This document shows positions 10,335 through 20,215 of a DNA stretch of 64,000 nucleotides, piece after piece. Below the pieces are notes generated by a model. It ran no database searches and was not told where the DNA came from. It saw only the letters and a list, made by a program, of their open reading frames with translations. Positions within the stretch are counted from its first letter, which is position 1; every line of letters starts with the position of its first letter. The position numbers and the translations under genes were made by a program. Location of the stretch: the NCBI GenBank assembly GCA_001051155.2, contig JYIP02000008.1:1984001-2048000 (forward strand). Direction: 5' to 3'. Source of the stretch: Chrysoporthe austroafricana. Taxonomy: Eukaryota; Ascomycota; Sordariomycetes; Diaporthales; Cryphonectriaceae.

Positions 10335-10637
10335 ATGCTGTTCAAGACTCTCCTCCCCGCCTCGCTCCTCCACCTTCTGTCTGCACCCCGTCTCGCTGTT
10401 CGTCTAAGTTGTACAAGCAACCAAAGCGGCTGCGAAAGGGTCTGCCACTGCGATGATTCTCTTCAACTGGACTGTGCTCTGGCACCTAGCTGCGAAGGCA
10501 TCTGCGTCTGCAGGCCCGATACCTTGACCCCTCCGCCCAAATACCAGTCGGGCAAAGCCCCTCCTCCGTCATACGAGGAGGCCAAGTTGGATGCTGCGGC
10601 CAGCAAATACAAGTCGAAGGACCCGAGAAGCACTTAA
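10335..10637 (+). CDS. Small secreted Cys-rich protein with two PPxY motifs, 100 aa
   Basis: The ATG at 10335 is the first good start and gives a hydrophobic N-terminus (MLFKTLLPASLLHLLSAP), a plausible signal peptide. The middle has eight cysteines in about 35 residues (for example CERVCHCDD and CEGICVC), which suggests disulfide bonding. The C-terminus is Cys-free and contains PPKY and PPSY. Size, signal peptide and Cys content are those of fungal small secreted, effector-like proteins. PPxY is normally a ligand for cytosolic WW domains, so either the tail stays cytosolic (the hydrophobic N-terminus being a membrane anchor) or the motif is coincidental. No family recognised. Confidence 0.6.
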   Translation: MLFKTLLPASLLHLLSAPRLAVRLSCTSNQSGCERVCHCDDSLQLDCALAPSCEGICVCRPDTLTPPPKYQSGKAPPPSYEEAKLDAAASKYKSKDPRST

Positions 10638-11591
10638 AAATACAAGCCTGTAAGATTACGATGAATAGAAGCAGAGGTGGTCATGTTAAACCAGCTGGAT
10701 TCAAGGAAGGGAAGGCGGAGAAGGTTGTTTCAAATTAGTTGGGTCAAGGATGATAGAAGACGAAGGAGAGCCGTTTTTACATATTTTTCTCGGCCCTTTT
10801 CGATCCATGGGTTAAATAGAGCGAATAGGGGAATGCGATCATCGACAGGCCAGCTAGTCTGAGCCTCCGGAAAGATACTGATTGAGCGTGCTGTAATACA
10901 TGTGAATCCACTCTGCTGTCTTCAAGATTATGCATCAAAAATAGCATTTGTGTAAGCCTCTTCTTACCAAGCCTAACCTTTTGCAGGGTCGTCATGTATT
11001 ATGTATGCAACCGATGCGCGGAATCCTGAGCTGCCTGCGACTCGGTCCCAGACAACATGTTCGAGGAGATAAGGGTATTCTGGAATAAGAAGGACGTTAC
11101 TCCTCCAGATACTGAACATCAAGCACAGCACAAAAGACGCTCAATTATTCGATAACCTGCTGTTACTTAACAAGGCAGTTTCTGCTCCGCTTTTCTCTAG
11201 CCCGGATCACGGTTCATCAGTAAGAGCTGTTCGAGCACATCTAGTACACGAATCTCCAAGATTACGATAGAGACCAGGCTGGTTGCGATACTCAATCCGA
11301 CTACAGTAGAAGAAACGGTTGGTATTTCGGCGGAAGGCATGTCAAATTCTCTAGCCTGCTTTTAATTCGTTATTGGAGAAATTTGAAGACTACACTTGAA
11401 CTATCTTGAGCCTTTCAAAGTTCTCGCGATCATCTATATGCCACCTCCTTCTTAATCTTTTCAGTATGGAAAAAAGAAAAAAGGAAGAAGTTATAGATGC
11501 TCACGAATCTGGCAATCTCTCAGACCCTATAGCTTTTGACGGCTAATAGAATGTTTTGACCTGGACATTATGCTACAGATTCTCGTAGATT
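10638..11591. other. Intergenic, no gene seen
   Basis: Nearly 1 kb without a supportable frame or RNA gene on either strand. Confidence 0.5.
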
Positions 11592-12496
11592 TCAGCTCTC
11601 AACCAGCGCTGGCAGGATTTGAGCCCTAGATGGCGGTCCCGCCTTCCAGTCTTTGATAATCCTCGGTAGGTCCTTCACAAGATTGAACAGCGCCCCCAGG
11701 ACAACCAGGCCAAACGCACAGATAGGATCTAGGATGGCAAAGACGGTGAAGCCGTACGACGCCCGCTGGAAATCGGCGTCGCCCTGGAGAAGCTGCTGTA
11801 GTCGTTCCAGCCGCGGAGGAATGAGTCAAAGGGCGAGAGGCGGGTGACACGGTTGATGGTGTTGAGGCGGGACAGGCGGAGCTCAGCGCGCAGGAAGCGC
11901 GGGTGGACATTGTCTGGCTCGTGGCTGTCGAGGAGCTCCCTAGCCAGCTTCTCCCATCGTGCCCATTCGATAGTCGTATCCTCTGCTTTCCGAGGTAAAA
12001 GATGCTTCTCGTTAGCAATGAAGAAGTTGCTCTCCGAAGATGTAAGACAGGCATATGTATAGAGGAAGCCCAGGGCGACTTTCCGCGGGTTGGCCCTGCA
12101 TGAGGCCGCGGGGGGATCTTGGCACGTACAGTCGTCAGGGCACTTCAGGTGATCTTGCTAAAACGTTGCATTGAGAAGAAATCTCGGGATGGGCTTAAGA
12201 CAGATTTTCCTATCGTTATCCCAGACAAGGTGCAAGTCTATCCGTTCAGCGATGATGATCTTTCGGCCTATGGCGACCTGAAGGTGCAGTTGCGCAGCGG
12301 AATGTTTTGTGCCGGCAAACCACAAATGCTTCAGCATCTCACCCAGCCGTCCAAGGGAGAATTCGCTGTTTATGAAGGCTAACTTGGCATTAGCTGGACT
12401 GGCGACAATGCGCTTTCTACTAGCCTTATTATAGTGATAGCAAGCTGGCAAGGGATCCGTGGGGCTATTCTCTGTTTCTGGCACGTCGGTTGTGAA
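11592..12496 (-). pseudogene. DUF6601-like membrane protein, broken
   Basis: The minus-strand text matches the layout I know for a fungal family of uncharacterised membrane proteins (DUF6601 type): a HLWFAGTKHSAAQLHLQ block, then GRKIIIAERIDLHLVW, ICLKPIPRFLL, SRLNTINRVTRLS and a C-terminal hydrophobic helix in FQRASYGFTVFAILDP. It appears to start after a CTTACAG acceptor at about 12497, so an upstream exon is missing or unrecognised. TAG at 12160-12158 stands where Trp is expected after FLLNATF. Near 11775 the frame shifts and the first membrane helix of the family seems to be deleted. The gene is therefore dead or severely truncated. Confidence 0.65.
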
Positions 12497-13174
12497 CTGT
12501 AAGCAACGTTATTAGAAAATTGGATACGTTTTGAGCGTGCCTGTCAATGCACCGGCCTGAGCGGGGAAGCTTGCTGAGCCATGTGGGATGCAGTAGGAGC
12601 GACGGGCGCTGGTCGTTAGGCCGGGACGCGTCGGCCCTCGGCCATAGTCTTCGAAGGTGTAGGACACTGGAGGCTATATACTATGCACCGCACTCCCGCG
12701 TTTCGAATTCTCGGTTGTCAGTCTGATGCACTTTGGGATATCTGGAGACCTGTCATCCCTGATCTTGATGCGAATTCATGCAGTAATCTGCTTGCTGTGT
12801 TGTGCAATGCGGACGGAGGTCGAGTTGGGCGCCGTAGCGTCGTATCCGCGCAATGTCGTTGGGCTGCAATTGCACCGCATGGCTCGAGATAATTGGATGT
12901 GGACGCGCTGTGGTGTCGCCAGAGTTGCTTACTGACCCACTTCCAGGCAGAGCCGCCAACATATGGTCGAATCTCTCGACAGATCATCAACTTCGTGGAC
13001 CCAGCTTCGCTGCTCGACAAAAGCGATAGATGTCAAGCGCTGCTATGGTCCATTACTAGCTCCTGTCGCATACGAAAGCCAACAAAGCAGACTCTGCGAA
13101 AGAAGCCTCTCCGACATTTTTGAATACAATACCCAATCCGTGGACGATTGTCAGGCTCTATCAGTAGTTGAGCC
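12497..13174. other. Intergenic upstream of the NACHT gene
   Basis: Likely holds the promoter and 5' UTR of the gene at 13175 and perhaps the lost 5' exon of the DUF6601-like pseudogene. Short overlapping frames on both strands look like noise. Confidence 0.5.
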
Positions 13175-16100
13175 ATGATATCTGTCGATTTCAGTCAGAG
13201 CGTGTCCCTACCCAAATGGGTACCTGTCCTTGGTCTCACGATTGCCACCTATCTCTGGTTCCGTACCAGAGTTGCGCATCTCAAGCCCGCACCATCGTCT
13301 CAAGCGGGTTATCCCTCAGTGGAGTCAGTACAGTCCAGGCCGGGAGTCCGTCTCTCTCAATTGAACCGCAGCAAGACCGAGACCGAAACCGACATTGATA
13401 TCATTGCCATCCACGGCCTCGATGCGAGATCGCCCGATACTTGGACGTGGAAAGATCCTACAGATCCGAAGAACAAAGATAAATGGATCAATTGGTTACA
13501 GCATCCAGATATGCTTCCGAGCAAAGTTGGACATGCTCGCATCTTTACATGCGACTGGCCGGCCGACCTCTTTGAAGGGTGGGACTTGCAGCAAAAGACA
13601 CTTGACGAGTTTGCCTGGCGCTTGCTTGATAGCATTAAAGGACGACCCCAGCCACAGCGGCCAATCCTCTTCATTGCTTCGTGTCTCGGGGGCATCATTT
13701 TGATGAAGGCACTCGTTATGGCTGATGATGAGGAGTATTCTGTCCGGGAAGCTACCCGGGGTATTATCTTCCTTGCAACACCTTTCCGAGGTACTTCTTT
13801 CCAAAGTGTCGCCATGTGGGCAGAGCCAGGTCTAAATGCTTGGGCGATGCTACGAGGCCAGAAAGTGACCAAGCTGCTCAGCAGTGTGAAACAAGATACT
13901 CTAGACCTTAGAGAACTTGTCTGCAAGTTCACCCGGCTGTATCTAGACCCTGCCCACTCCTACTACGTGCACAATTTCTATGAACTTGGGAAGACAAACC
14001 TGCTGCGTAAGGCATTTCCTTGGCTACCGGACTGGTTAGGGAATCCGGTAAGAATTATGAAATACTTCTCCTATTCCATTAACAGTGGGCGGAAGATCAC
14101 TAATGTGCATCAGCTGGTGGATGCTACTTCCGGAACTCTAGATATAGTCGAAAACCCTTTACCACTCAATCGAAAACATATTCTGATGAATAAGTTCTGC
14201 GGCGGCCCTGGAGACCATGATTATGCGTCTATTGCCGATCAGATTGAACGACTTCTCCAGCGCATTCGCGAGAACAATCCAGATACCTGGATTAGAAACC
14301 ATCATTATACTGATAAGAACCTCCGGATTCAGCGACTCTCGGGCAAGCCTTTGTCGATGGAGCAGTGCTATATCAATCTCGCTATTGTGAAGCAGCCTGT
14401 TGGAAACGCAGAACCTTTGAAGGCAGGATTGACCAAAGATTCCCAAGGAGATATGATATCCCAATCATCCCCCTTTTCACAGCACGCGCGGCTGAAAATC
14501 GAAACGCCCAACAAAAAATTCCTGATCGAGTTGCCGAGACTCTTTGATTCATACCAAGGACCCGACGGCCACACAATTTCACCAAGAAGAGTCTTGATTC
14601 GAGGTCGTGCTGGCGTTGGAAAAACTACCTTGTGCAAGAAGATGGTCTATGACTTTCCTAGCACCGACAGATGGAAGGCTCTATTCAACCGCATACTCTG
14701 GGTACCGCTACGGAGGCTGAAAGAACGCTCCTACCCGGAATATAACCTCGAGAGCTTGTTTTTCTATATTTATTTCGAACGGCACCCAGATGGTCACCGT
14801 CTGGCCAAAAGACTATGGAATGCTATTCGCGCCGAGACCACCAACAGTCGTAGTACTCTGTTCATCCTCGACGGTCTGGATGAAGTATCTGAGCTCTTGA
14901 AACCATCCTCTCCAGCATCTCGTTTTCTCACGGAACTTTTGAACCGCCCCAATATCATCATTACAACCCGGCCGCACGCCACAGGTCTGACTAGTCTCGA
15001 AAAGCCAGACCTTGAACTGGAAACCATCGGATTCTTACCAGATCAAGTTGACAAGTATCTCTCAAAGACCTTTTCCGATCCGCAAAAGAGAATGCAGGTC
15101 AAGTCCTTCCTTCAACATCATCAGCTTCTTCAAGGTCTTGTTCGGATCCCCATCCAGCTAGATGCACTCTGCTTCACCTGGGATGAAGGCTTCGATTCAA
15201 ATACGAACCTGAATACCATGACTGCTGTTTACCAAGCTATCGAGTTGAACCTATGGAAGAAGGATATTTCACGACTGGGAAAGATGGATAATGGGAGGCT
15301 GATTGAAGGAAGCGATATCCAATCAGCTTCTCGAGAAATTATTGAACCATATATCAAGAACGAGATTCTCTTTCTTGAAGCCCTTGCCTTTACTGGAATG
15401 CAAGAAGATAACATTGAGTTTGATTCTCGGCGCATTACCGAAACAATTCGCAAGTTGGGCTTGGAGCACTTCTTACCTGATAAGATTTTGCCACTCCTCT
15501 CCTTCTTACGAACATCAGATCCCTCCCCGGAATTCAGCAACCAAAGCTTTCACTTTCTCCACCTTACTTATCAAGAGTACTTTGCAGCACGGTATTTTGT
15601 ACGACATTGGAGACTTGAACCACAACAAGAACGAAAATTCAATAGCGCAGGATTCAATGCTGACGAATTTCTTCGGAAGCACAAATACACGGCACGCTAC
15701 GATTTCCTATGGCGCTTCGTTTCCGGCCTACTTTCCATCATAGGGAAGGCAGAAGAGTTCTTCAATGCGATCGACGGGGAGCCGCGGGACCTCTTGGGTC
15801 CCATGCACCAACGACTAGTTATGCATTGTTTGAGTGAATGCTCAAGCGAAGTATCGGAGGAATGGCAGAAATTGAAGGAAACACTGGAAGAGAAACTGGC
15901 AGAGTGGCTGCTCTTCGAATGCGACTTTGCAGAGAGTGCACACTTGGCAAAAGAAGTGGAATTTCCAGACTCAAGCTTGTGCAAGGTCCTCAGCAAAGGT
16001 TCCAAGTCTGTGAAAATCCAAGTCTTAACATCGCTTCGGAGCCGGCCAGTTATGCCTTCCAGCACCCTTGGACTAGTAGTTGAACAGCTGAAGGACAAGG

Positions 16101-17341
16101 ACTACGATATCAGAGCACATGCAGCAAGGGCCTTGGGCGGCCGGTCGGAGCTGCCGGAAGCAATTCTTTTAGATATAGCGGCACGGCTGGAAGATAAAGA
16201 CGGATCTGTCAGAAGCGCTGCAATAACAGCTTTAAGCTGCCGGTCAGAGCTGCCGGAAGCGATCCTTTCAGCTATAGCAGCACGGCTGGAAGATAAAGAC
16301 GAATTTGTCAGAAATACTGCGGCATGGGATTTGGGCAGCCGGTCGGAACTGCCGGAAGCGATTCTTTCAGCTATAGCAGTACGGCTGGAAGATAAAGACA
16401 GATCCGTTAGAAGCATTGCAGCAATGGCTTTGAGCAGCCGGTCGGAGCTGCCAGAAGCGATTCTTTCAGCTATAACAGCACGGCTGGAAAATAAAGACGA
16501 ATTTGTCAGAAATACTGCGGCATGGGATTTGTGCAGCCGGTCAGAGCAGCCGGAAGCGATTCTTTCAGCTATAATAGCACGGCTGGAAAATAAAGACGAA
16601 TTTGCCAGAAATACTGCAGCAAGGGATTTGGGCAGCCGGTCGGAACTGCCGGAAGCGATTCTTTCAGCTATAGCAATACGGCTAGAAGATAAGGACAAAT
16701 CTGTCAAAAGCATTGCAGCAATAGCCTTAAGCAGCCAGTCGGAATTGCCAGAAACGATTCTTTCAGCTATAGCAGCACAGCTGGAAGATAAGGATATATT
16801 TGTTAGAAGCATTGCAGCAATGGCTTTGAGCAGCCGGTCAGAGCTGCCAGAAATGATTCTTTCAGCTATAGCAGCACGGCTAGAAGATAAAGACGGATCT
16901 GTCAGAGGCGCTGTAATAACGGCTTTGGGCAGGCGGTCTGAACTGCCAGAAGCGATTCTTTCAGCTATAGCAGCACGGCTGGAAGATAAAGACGAATTTG
17001 TCAAAAGCGCTGCAGCAGAGGCCTTGCGCAGCCGGTCAGAGCTGCCAGAACCAATTCTTTTAGCTGTAGTAGCACGGCTGGAAGACAAAAACAGATATAT
17101 AAGAGATGCTGCTATAGAGGCTGTGCTGCTAACATTTCGCCCTATACTTTTAAGCAGTTCATTTTCGGAATTGTTTTATAGATGCCTTTTGAGGCGAAGC
17201 TTTCGGGAAGTATGGAGCTGGTGTATTAAGGACAAGATGTCTTGGGTTAATATGCCGAACGGATTGAGGAATGTTCTAATTAGTAACGAGAGAGAAATCT
17301 GGAATAAAGTTAAGGAAGCACGACCAGCAGGCATGCCATAG
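13175..17341 (+). CDS. NLR-like protein: TM, alpha/beta-hydrolase-like, NACHT, HEAT repeats (1388 aa)
   Basis: Intact intronless frame from ATG 13175. Residues about 13-30 form a membrane anchor. Residues about 72-300 resemble the SERAC1/PGAP1-like alpha/beta-hydrolase domain of fungal NLRs (IHGLD at 79-83). The nucleophile elbow reads FIASCLGG, with Cys170 where Ser is usual. A linker with LRIQRLSGKPLSMEQCYINL leads to a NACHT domain with P-loop GRAGVGKTTL (477-486), Walker B LFILDGLDE (562-570) and TTRP (597-600). Residues about 955-1318 are HEAT-like repeats, ten of them 33 residues long and nearly identical. Such proteins sense ligands through the repeats, oligomerise by NACHT and act through the N-terminal domain in incompatibility or defence. 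It is the only intact NLR in the window. Confidence 0.9.
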   Translation: MISVDFSQSVSLPKWVPVLGLTIATYLWFRTRVAHLKPAPSSQAGYPSVESVQSRPGVRLSQLNRSKTETETDIDIIAIHGLDARSPDTWTWKDPTDPKNKDKWINWLQHPDMLPSKVGHARIFTCDWPADLFEGWDLQQKTLDEFAWRLLDSIKGRPQPQRPILFIASCLGGIILMKALVMADDEEYSVREATRGIIFLATPFRGTSFQSVAMWAEPGLNAWAMLRGQKVTKLLSSVKQDTLDLRELVCKFTRLYLDPAHSYYVHNFYELGKTNLLRKAFPWLPDWLGNPVRIMKYFSYSINSGRKITNVHQLVDATSGTLDIVENPLPLNRKHILMNKFCGGPGDHDYASIADQIERLLQRIRENNPDTWIRNHHYTDKNLRIQRLSGKPLSMEQCYINLAIVKQPVGNAEPLKAGLTKDSQGDMISQSSPFSQHARLKIETPNKKFLIELPRLFDSYQGPDGHTISPRRVLIRGRAGVGKTTLCKKMVYDFPSTDRWKALFNRILWVPLRRLKERSYPEYNLESLFFYIYFERHPDGHRLAKRLWNAIRAETTNSRSTLFILDGLDEVSELLKPSSPASRFLTELLNRPNIIITTRPHATGLTSLEKPDLELETIGFLPDQVDKYLSKTFSDPQKRMQVKSFLQHHQLLQGLVRIPIQLDALCFTWDEGFDSNTNLNTMTAVYQAIELNLWKKDISRLGKMDNGRLIEGSDIQSASREIIEPYIKNEILFLEALAFTGMQEDNIEFDSRRITETIRKLGLEHFLPDKILPLLSFLRTSDPSPEFSNQSFHFLHLTYQEYFAARYFVRHWRLEPQQERKFNSAGFNADEFLRKHKYTARYDFLWRFVSGLLSIIGKAEEFFNAIDGEPRDLLGPMHQRLVMHCLSECSSEVSEEWQKLKETLEEKLAEWLLFECDFAESAHLAKEVEFPDSSLCKVLSKGSKSVKIQVLTSLRSRPVMPSSTLGLVVEQLKDKDYDIRAHAARALGGRSELPEAILLDIAARLEDKDGSVRSAAITALSCRSELPEAILSAIAARLEDKDEFVRNTAAWDLGSRSELPEAILSAIAVRLEDKDRSVRSIAAMALSSRSELPEAILSAITARLENKDEFVRNTAAWDLCSRSEQPEAILSAIIARLENKDEFARNTAARDLGSRSELPEAILSAIAIRLEDKDKSVKSIAAIALSSQSELPETILSAIAAQLEDKDIFVRSIAAMALSSRSELPEMILSAIAARLEDKDGSVRGAVITALGRRSELPEAILSAIAARLEDKDEFVKSAAAEALRSRSELPEPILLAVVARLEDKNRYIRDAAIEAVLLTFRPILLSSSFSELFYRCLLRRSFREVWSWCIKDKMSWVNMPNGLRNVLISNEREIWNKVKEARPAGMP
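16140..17130 (+). repeat. Ten tandem 99-bp units encoding HEAT-like repeats
   Basis: Each unit encodes 33 residues of the form RSELPEAILSAIAARLEDKD followed by a variable part. The frame stays open throughout. Units fall into types by their second half (EFVRNTAAWDL, xSVRSIAAMAL, GSVRSAAITAL) that alternate along the array, as expected from unequal exchange. The reverse strand also stays open across the array (16102-17088), an artefact of the repeat. Confidence 0.95.
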
Positions 17342-17955
17342 CTGGTGCGCTTAATCTATTTTTTGTATCAGATAGCTATTGGCGCTATGATTTCTATTTC
17401 GCTTGATGTAGTAGATTATAATGGGTCTCTAAAACGTGGTGGTGTGTGATAGTTTATTGATTTACAGTTGGCTAGAGATTTCCTTCTGCTTATAATCCAT
17501 TATCTTTTTTCCTGTCTCTTTGCCTTAAAACGCATTTTAAGGGACTCCTTTAATTTATTGATTTTGATCGCTATATTAGAATATTTCAGTTTTTTCTATA
17601 CCATTGATTATCTAATTGTACATTCTCACGTAATTTGTTAACAAATTTTCCTAGTTTATTATTCAGAAAGCACAGCTATCTTAGCGTGTTATAGAATACC
17701 CGATATCTCACTATAAAACTATTGATGGCAACCTTAAGGCTACGGGTTGTGCACCTGAAGATATAGTGTTAAAATATGGTTGTATGGCTAGCCCTGCAAT
17801 ACCGTATTTTTCGGTCCAGTGGTCCATAGCCATCAACTATTCAGGGCGAAACTCATCAGTCAGCTTATATAAGTAGCAGATATTGAATTGCACCTTTTAA
17901 ATCCTTTTAGACCTAGATATCTTGAAAACCCTATACTACCCTTATTTATCTGCGG
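17342..17955. other. AT-rich intergenic region
   Basis: About 610 bp, AT-rich, between the convergent 3' ends of the NACHT and 2EXR genes. No gene seen. Confidence 0.6.
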
Positions 17956-19458
17956 TCAGCAGGAGCCTTCAAACGCCCACAGCTCCATAGCTTCTGCCGC
18001 CTCAGAGAGATCCGCAACCCTCTTGCCTACATGGCCGACAGTCCTTGCCGCTTCCAGCAGCTGCGGGTCTACAAGCCAGAAGCCAACAGCTGTCTGCGGT
18101 TGGCGTTTGAGGACCCACGCCTCGGGTGATGTGGCCGGGCCGTCGCCGTGATAATCTGGGAGACGGTGCGTCTGGACACGAAGCAATATGCTGCGTGTCA
18201 GCTCACCGAAGTCGGTTGCAGGATCGATCATGGAGATCCAGGAGTAACGCTCTAGGCATAAGGCATCTTGGAGGGTGCAGGGGCTCGCGGAGTTGCTTTT
18301 CCTATCAGAAAACACCTCGCCGGGCAGCGCAATCAGTGCGCGCACACAGACACCCTCGGCCATGGCCGCACCCGCTCTCACCCCCCACGCACGTTCGCAT
18401 TTAGACCAGGCGTCTCGCGAGCAGGCCATATCGTCGCTGATCCAGATCTGGTGCAGGTCTGCGGTACCTTCCGGTCCGGCGAGCCGTAGGTCAGCGCCGT
18501 CAACTCGCTCGACGGTCTGGGAGAAGCCCCAGCCGGGGGCTGGGAGGACGGGGAAGCTGGCGTTGTACCAGGGCATGGACTGCGAGCCGGTTAGAGGGCC
18601 AGACATAAGGCGCGGCTCCATGTGGCTGGTCATAGCAAGCCTGAAGTACAAGTTGCGCAGATGCGAGATCGTCAAATGGAGGGACGCAAGAATGTCAGGT
18701 TCAAGTCGAATAGGCTCCTCCGTTGGAAAGCTGAAGCGCATGAGGTCGAGGCAGAGGTTGCGAGGGCCGAAGCGGGTCTGTGCTGGAGAGAAGTCATGCT
18801 GGAGTAGGGTGTGTATGAAGAAGGGGAGCAAGTTCTGTTCAACGATGCCTTCGCGATGGGTGACGTGAACTGAGAGGATGTCAAGGTCGGGGTGCAAGTA
18901 TGCGATGATTTTTCTCGTCTCGGAGTCGCCCGTGGCGCTCTCACAGGGTGGTGCGCGAACGAGTGCCGGCAGCCGAAGACGGTAAAAAGCTCGATATGCG
19001 TGGTGGGCTTCCCGGCAGACGAGTGGCATAGCGGGCATGGGAGACTGGGGAGAGTCCAAGAATGTTATTTCCACGCGGGGTGGGTTTGGGTCAGGAGACT
19101 CAGCATCTGCTTTGCTTCCGGCCGTCGCGATGCACTCGTCAGTGATGTTGTCTCCCGGGGGTTCTATGGCGGACAAAAACAAGGCTGCTTCTGCATCGGT
19201 GTTGCCATAGCCGGCGTAGATGGTCTCTAAGGCTGGTGCGCTCGCTGGTCCGCTGTCCAACTGCACGCGGAGGAAACGGCGTCGAGGGAGGAACTGTGTC
19301 CATACTTGGAGGCGGAGTTCCATGGGCAGCGACGAAAACAATGGGAAAGAGTTCAGACCATGAGATGAAGACGAAGAAGAGGATGTTGGCTTGAAGTAGC
19401 GGTGATTGAAAATATCGACCGGGCAAGCCAATGCTTGCTTCAATTCGTCGGATGACAT
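17956..19458 (-). CDS. 2EXR domain-containing protein, 500 aa
   Basis: Single-exon gene from ATG 19458. After a Ser-rich stretch, residues about 38-70 (FPLFSSLPMELRLQVWTQF then LPRRRFLRV) match the 2EXR domain, an F-box-like motif of unknown role that is abundant in ascomycetes. The remainder is globular, with typical family phrases such as MPLVCREAHHAYRAFYRLRLP. No membrane segment or catalytic motif is seen. Such genes often sit in accessory regions and are multicopy. The function is unknown. Confidence 0.8.
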   Translation of the reverse strand: MSSDELKQALACPVDIFNHRYFKPTSSSSSSSHGLNSFPLFSSLPMELRLQVWTQFLPRRRFLRVQLDSGPASAPALETIYAGYGNTDAEAALFLSAIEPPGDNITDECIATAGSKADAESPDPNPPRVEITFLDSPQSPMPAMPLVCREAHHAYRAFYRLRLPALVRAPPCESATGDSETRKIIAYLHPDLDILSVHVTHREGIVEQNLLPFFIHTLLQHDFSPAQTRFGPRNLCLDLMRFSFPTEEPIRLEPDILASLHLTISHLRNLYFRLAMTSHMEPRLMSGPLTGSQSMPWYNASFPVLPAPGWGFSQTVERVDGADLRLAGPEGTADLHQIWISDDMACSRDAWSKCERAWGVRAGAAMAEGVCVRALIALPGEVFSDRKSNSASPCTLQDALCLERYSWISMIDPATDFGELTRSILLRVQTHRLPDYHGDGPATSPEAWVLKRQPQTAVGFWLVDPQLLEAARTVGHVGKRVADLSEAAEAMELWAFEGSC

Positions 19459-19975
19459 GGTCGTTTGGAGTCAGAAATGAGCCACGACAGACTGAAGGGT
19501 CTGCTTTGTTGTCGGTTTGCGATGGTCGAGGGTCTTGCAGCACTGATGAAGATTTGGTCAATGTCTCGAATGACTCTGGAGTCCCAATTTCGGCAACACC
19601 TACTGCGGCTGGGGCTCAGTGCATGCAGAAGGTCAGCCTGCCATCATAGTCGATTAGCTAAGATAGACGAAGCCTAGTGTGCCACGAGATGGCATCAATG
19701 TCCCCAACAACGATGGAACCCTTGGACTTCTGTTGGTGCTGACTTTCACTGATTGAAAACAGGAACTCTGGAGAAGAGCAAAGATCTACAATAATGTTGT
19801 CGCATCCTTCCTATGAATGTGTTGAACCATTAGAATCATCATCCACCCTCGAAGCATCAATTCAATCAAGACTGCAAGTCCTCTTCACTTGTCTTTCAGC
19901 TTAACAGACAACGTTTACAACACCACAGTATCCCCTAATCCAATTTTTATCATCGTCACCACCACAGCATCCAAC
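19459..19975. other. Intergenic between divergent genes
   Basis: About 520 bp separating the 2EXR gene (minus) from a short plus-strand ORF. Presumed promoter sequence; no other feature. Confidence 0.5.
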
Positions 19976-20152
19976 ATGAAGCTCCTCACCCCATTTCTCA
20001 CTCTCTGCCCAGCTCTTTGTCTCGGGTGGTGCCTAATGACACGATATCAGAGAGAAGAAGACCGAAGTGAAACCATCTATCTCGAAAAGTCTCTCCCCCC
20101 CCCCGCTGCCTCCCCTAGTGGATCTATCCCAGAGTTGAACCGGTACCTATAA
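19976..20152 (+). CDS. Possible 58-aa membrane or secreted peptide
   Basis: ATG 19976 (context CAACATGAAG) opens a 58-codon frame that begins MKLLTPFLTLCPALCLGWCL, a good signal peptide or signal anchor, followed by a charged middle and a Pro/Ser-rich end. It lies 63 bp beyond the 3' end of the convergent HET gene. No family recognised. It may be a chance ORF. Confidence 0.3.
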   Translation: MKLLTPFLTLCPALCLGWCLMTRYQREEDRSETIYLEKSLPPPAASPSGSIPELNRYL

Positions 20153-20215
20153 TAGAACTTGTCGTCACACTACTCCTACCCAGCCAGAATGGTTCCTGGT
20201 AGCCGAGGCTGCCGC

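Noticed and set aside
16102..17088. 328-aa antisense ORF across the HEAT array
   Set aside because: It is the mirror of a 99-bp in-frame repeat: one stop-free unit makes the whole reverse frame open. Codon pattern and family match belong to the sense strand.
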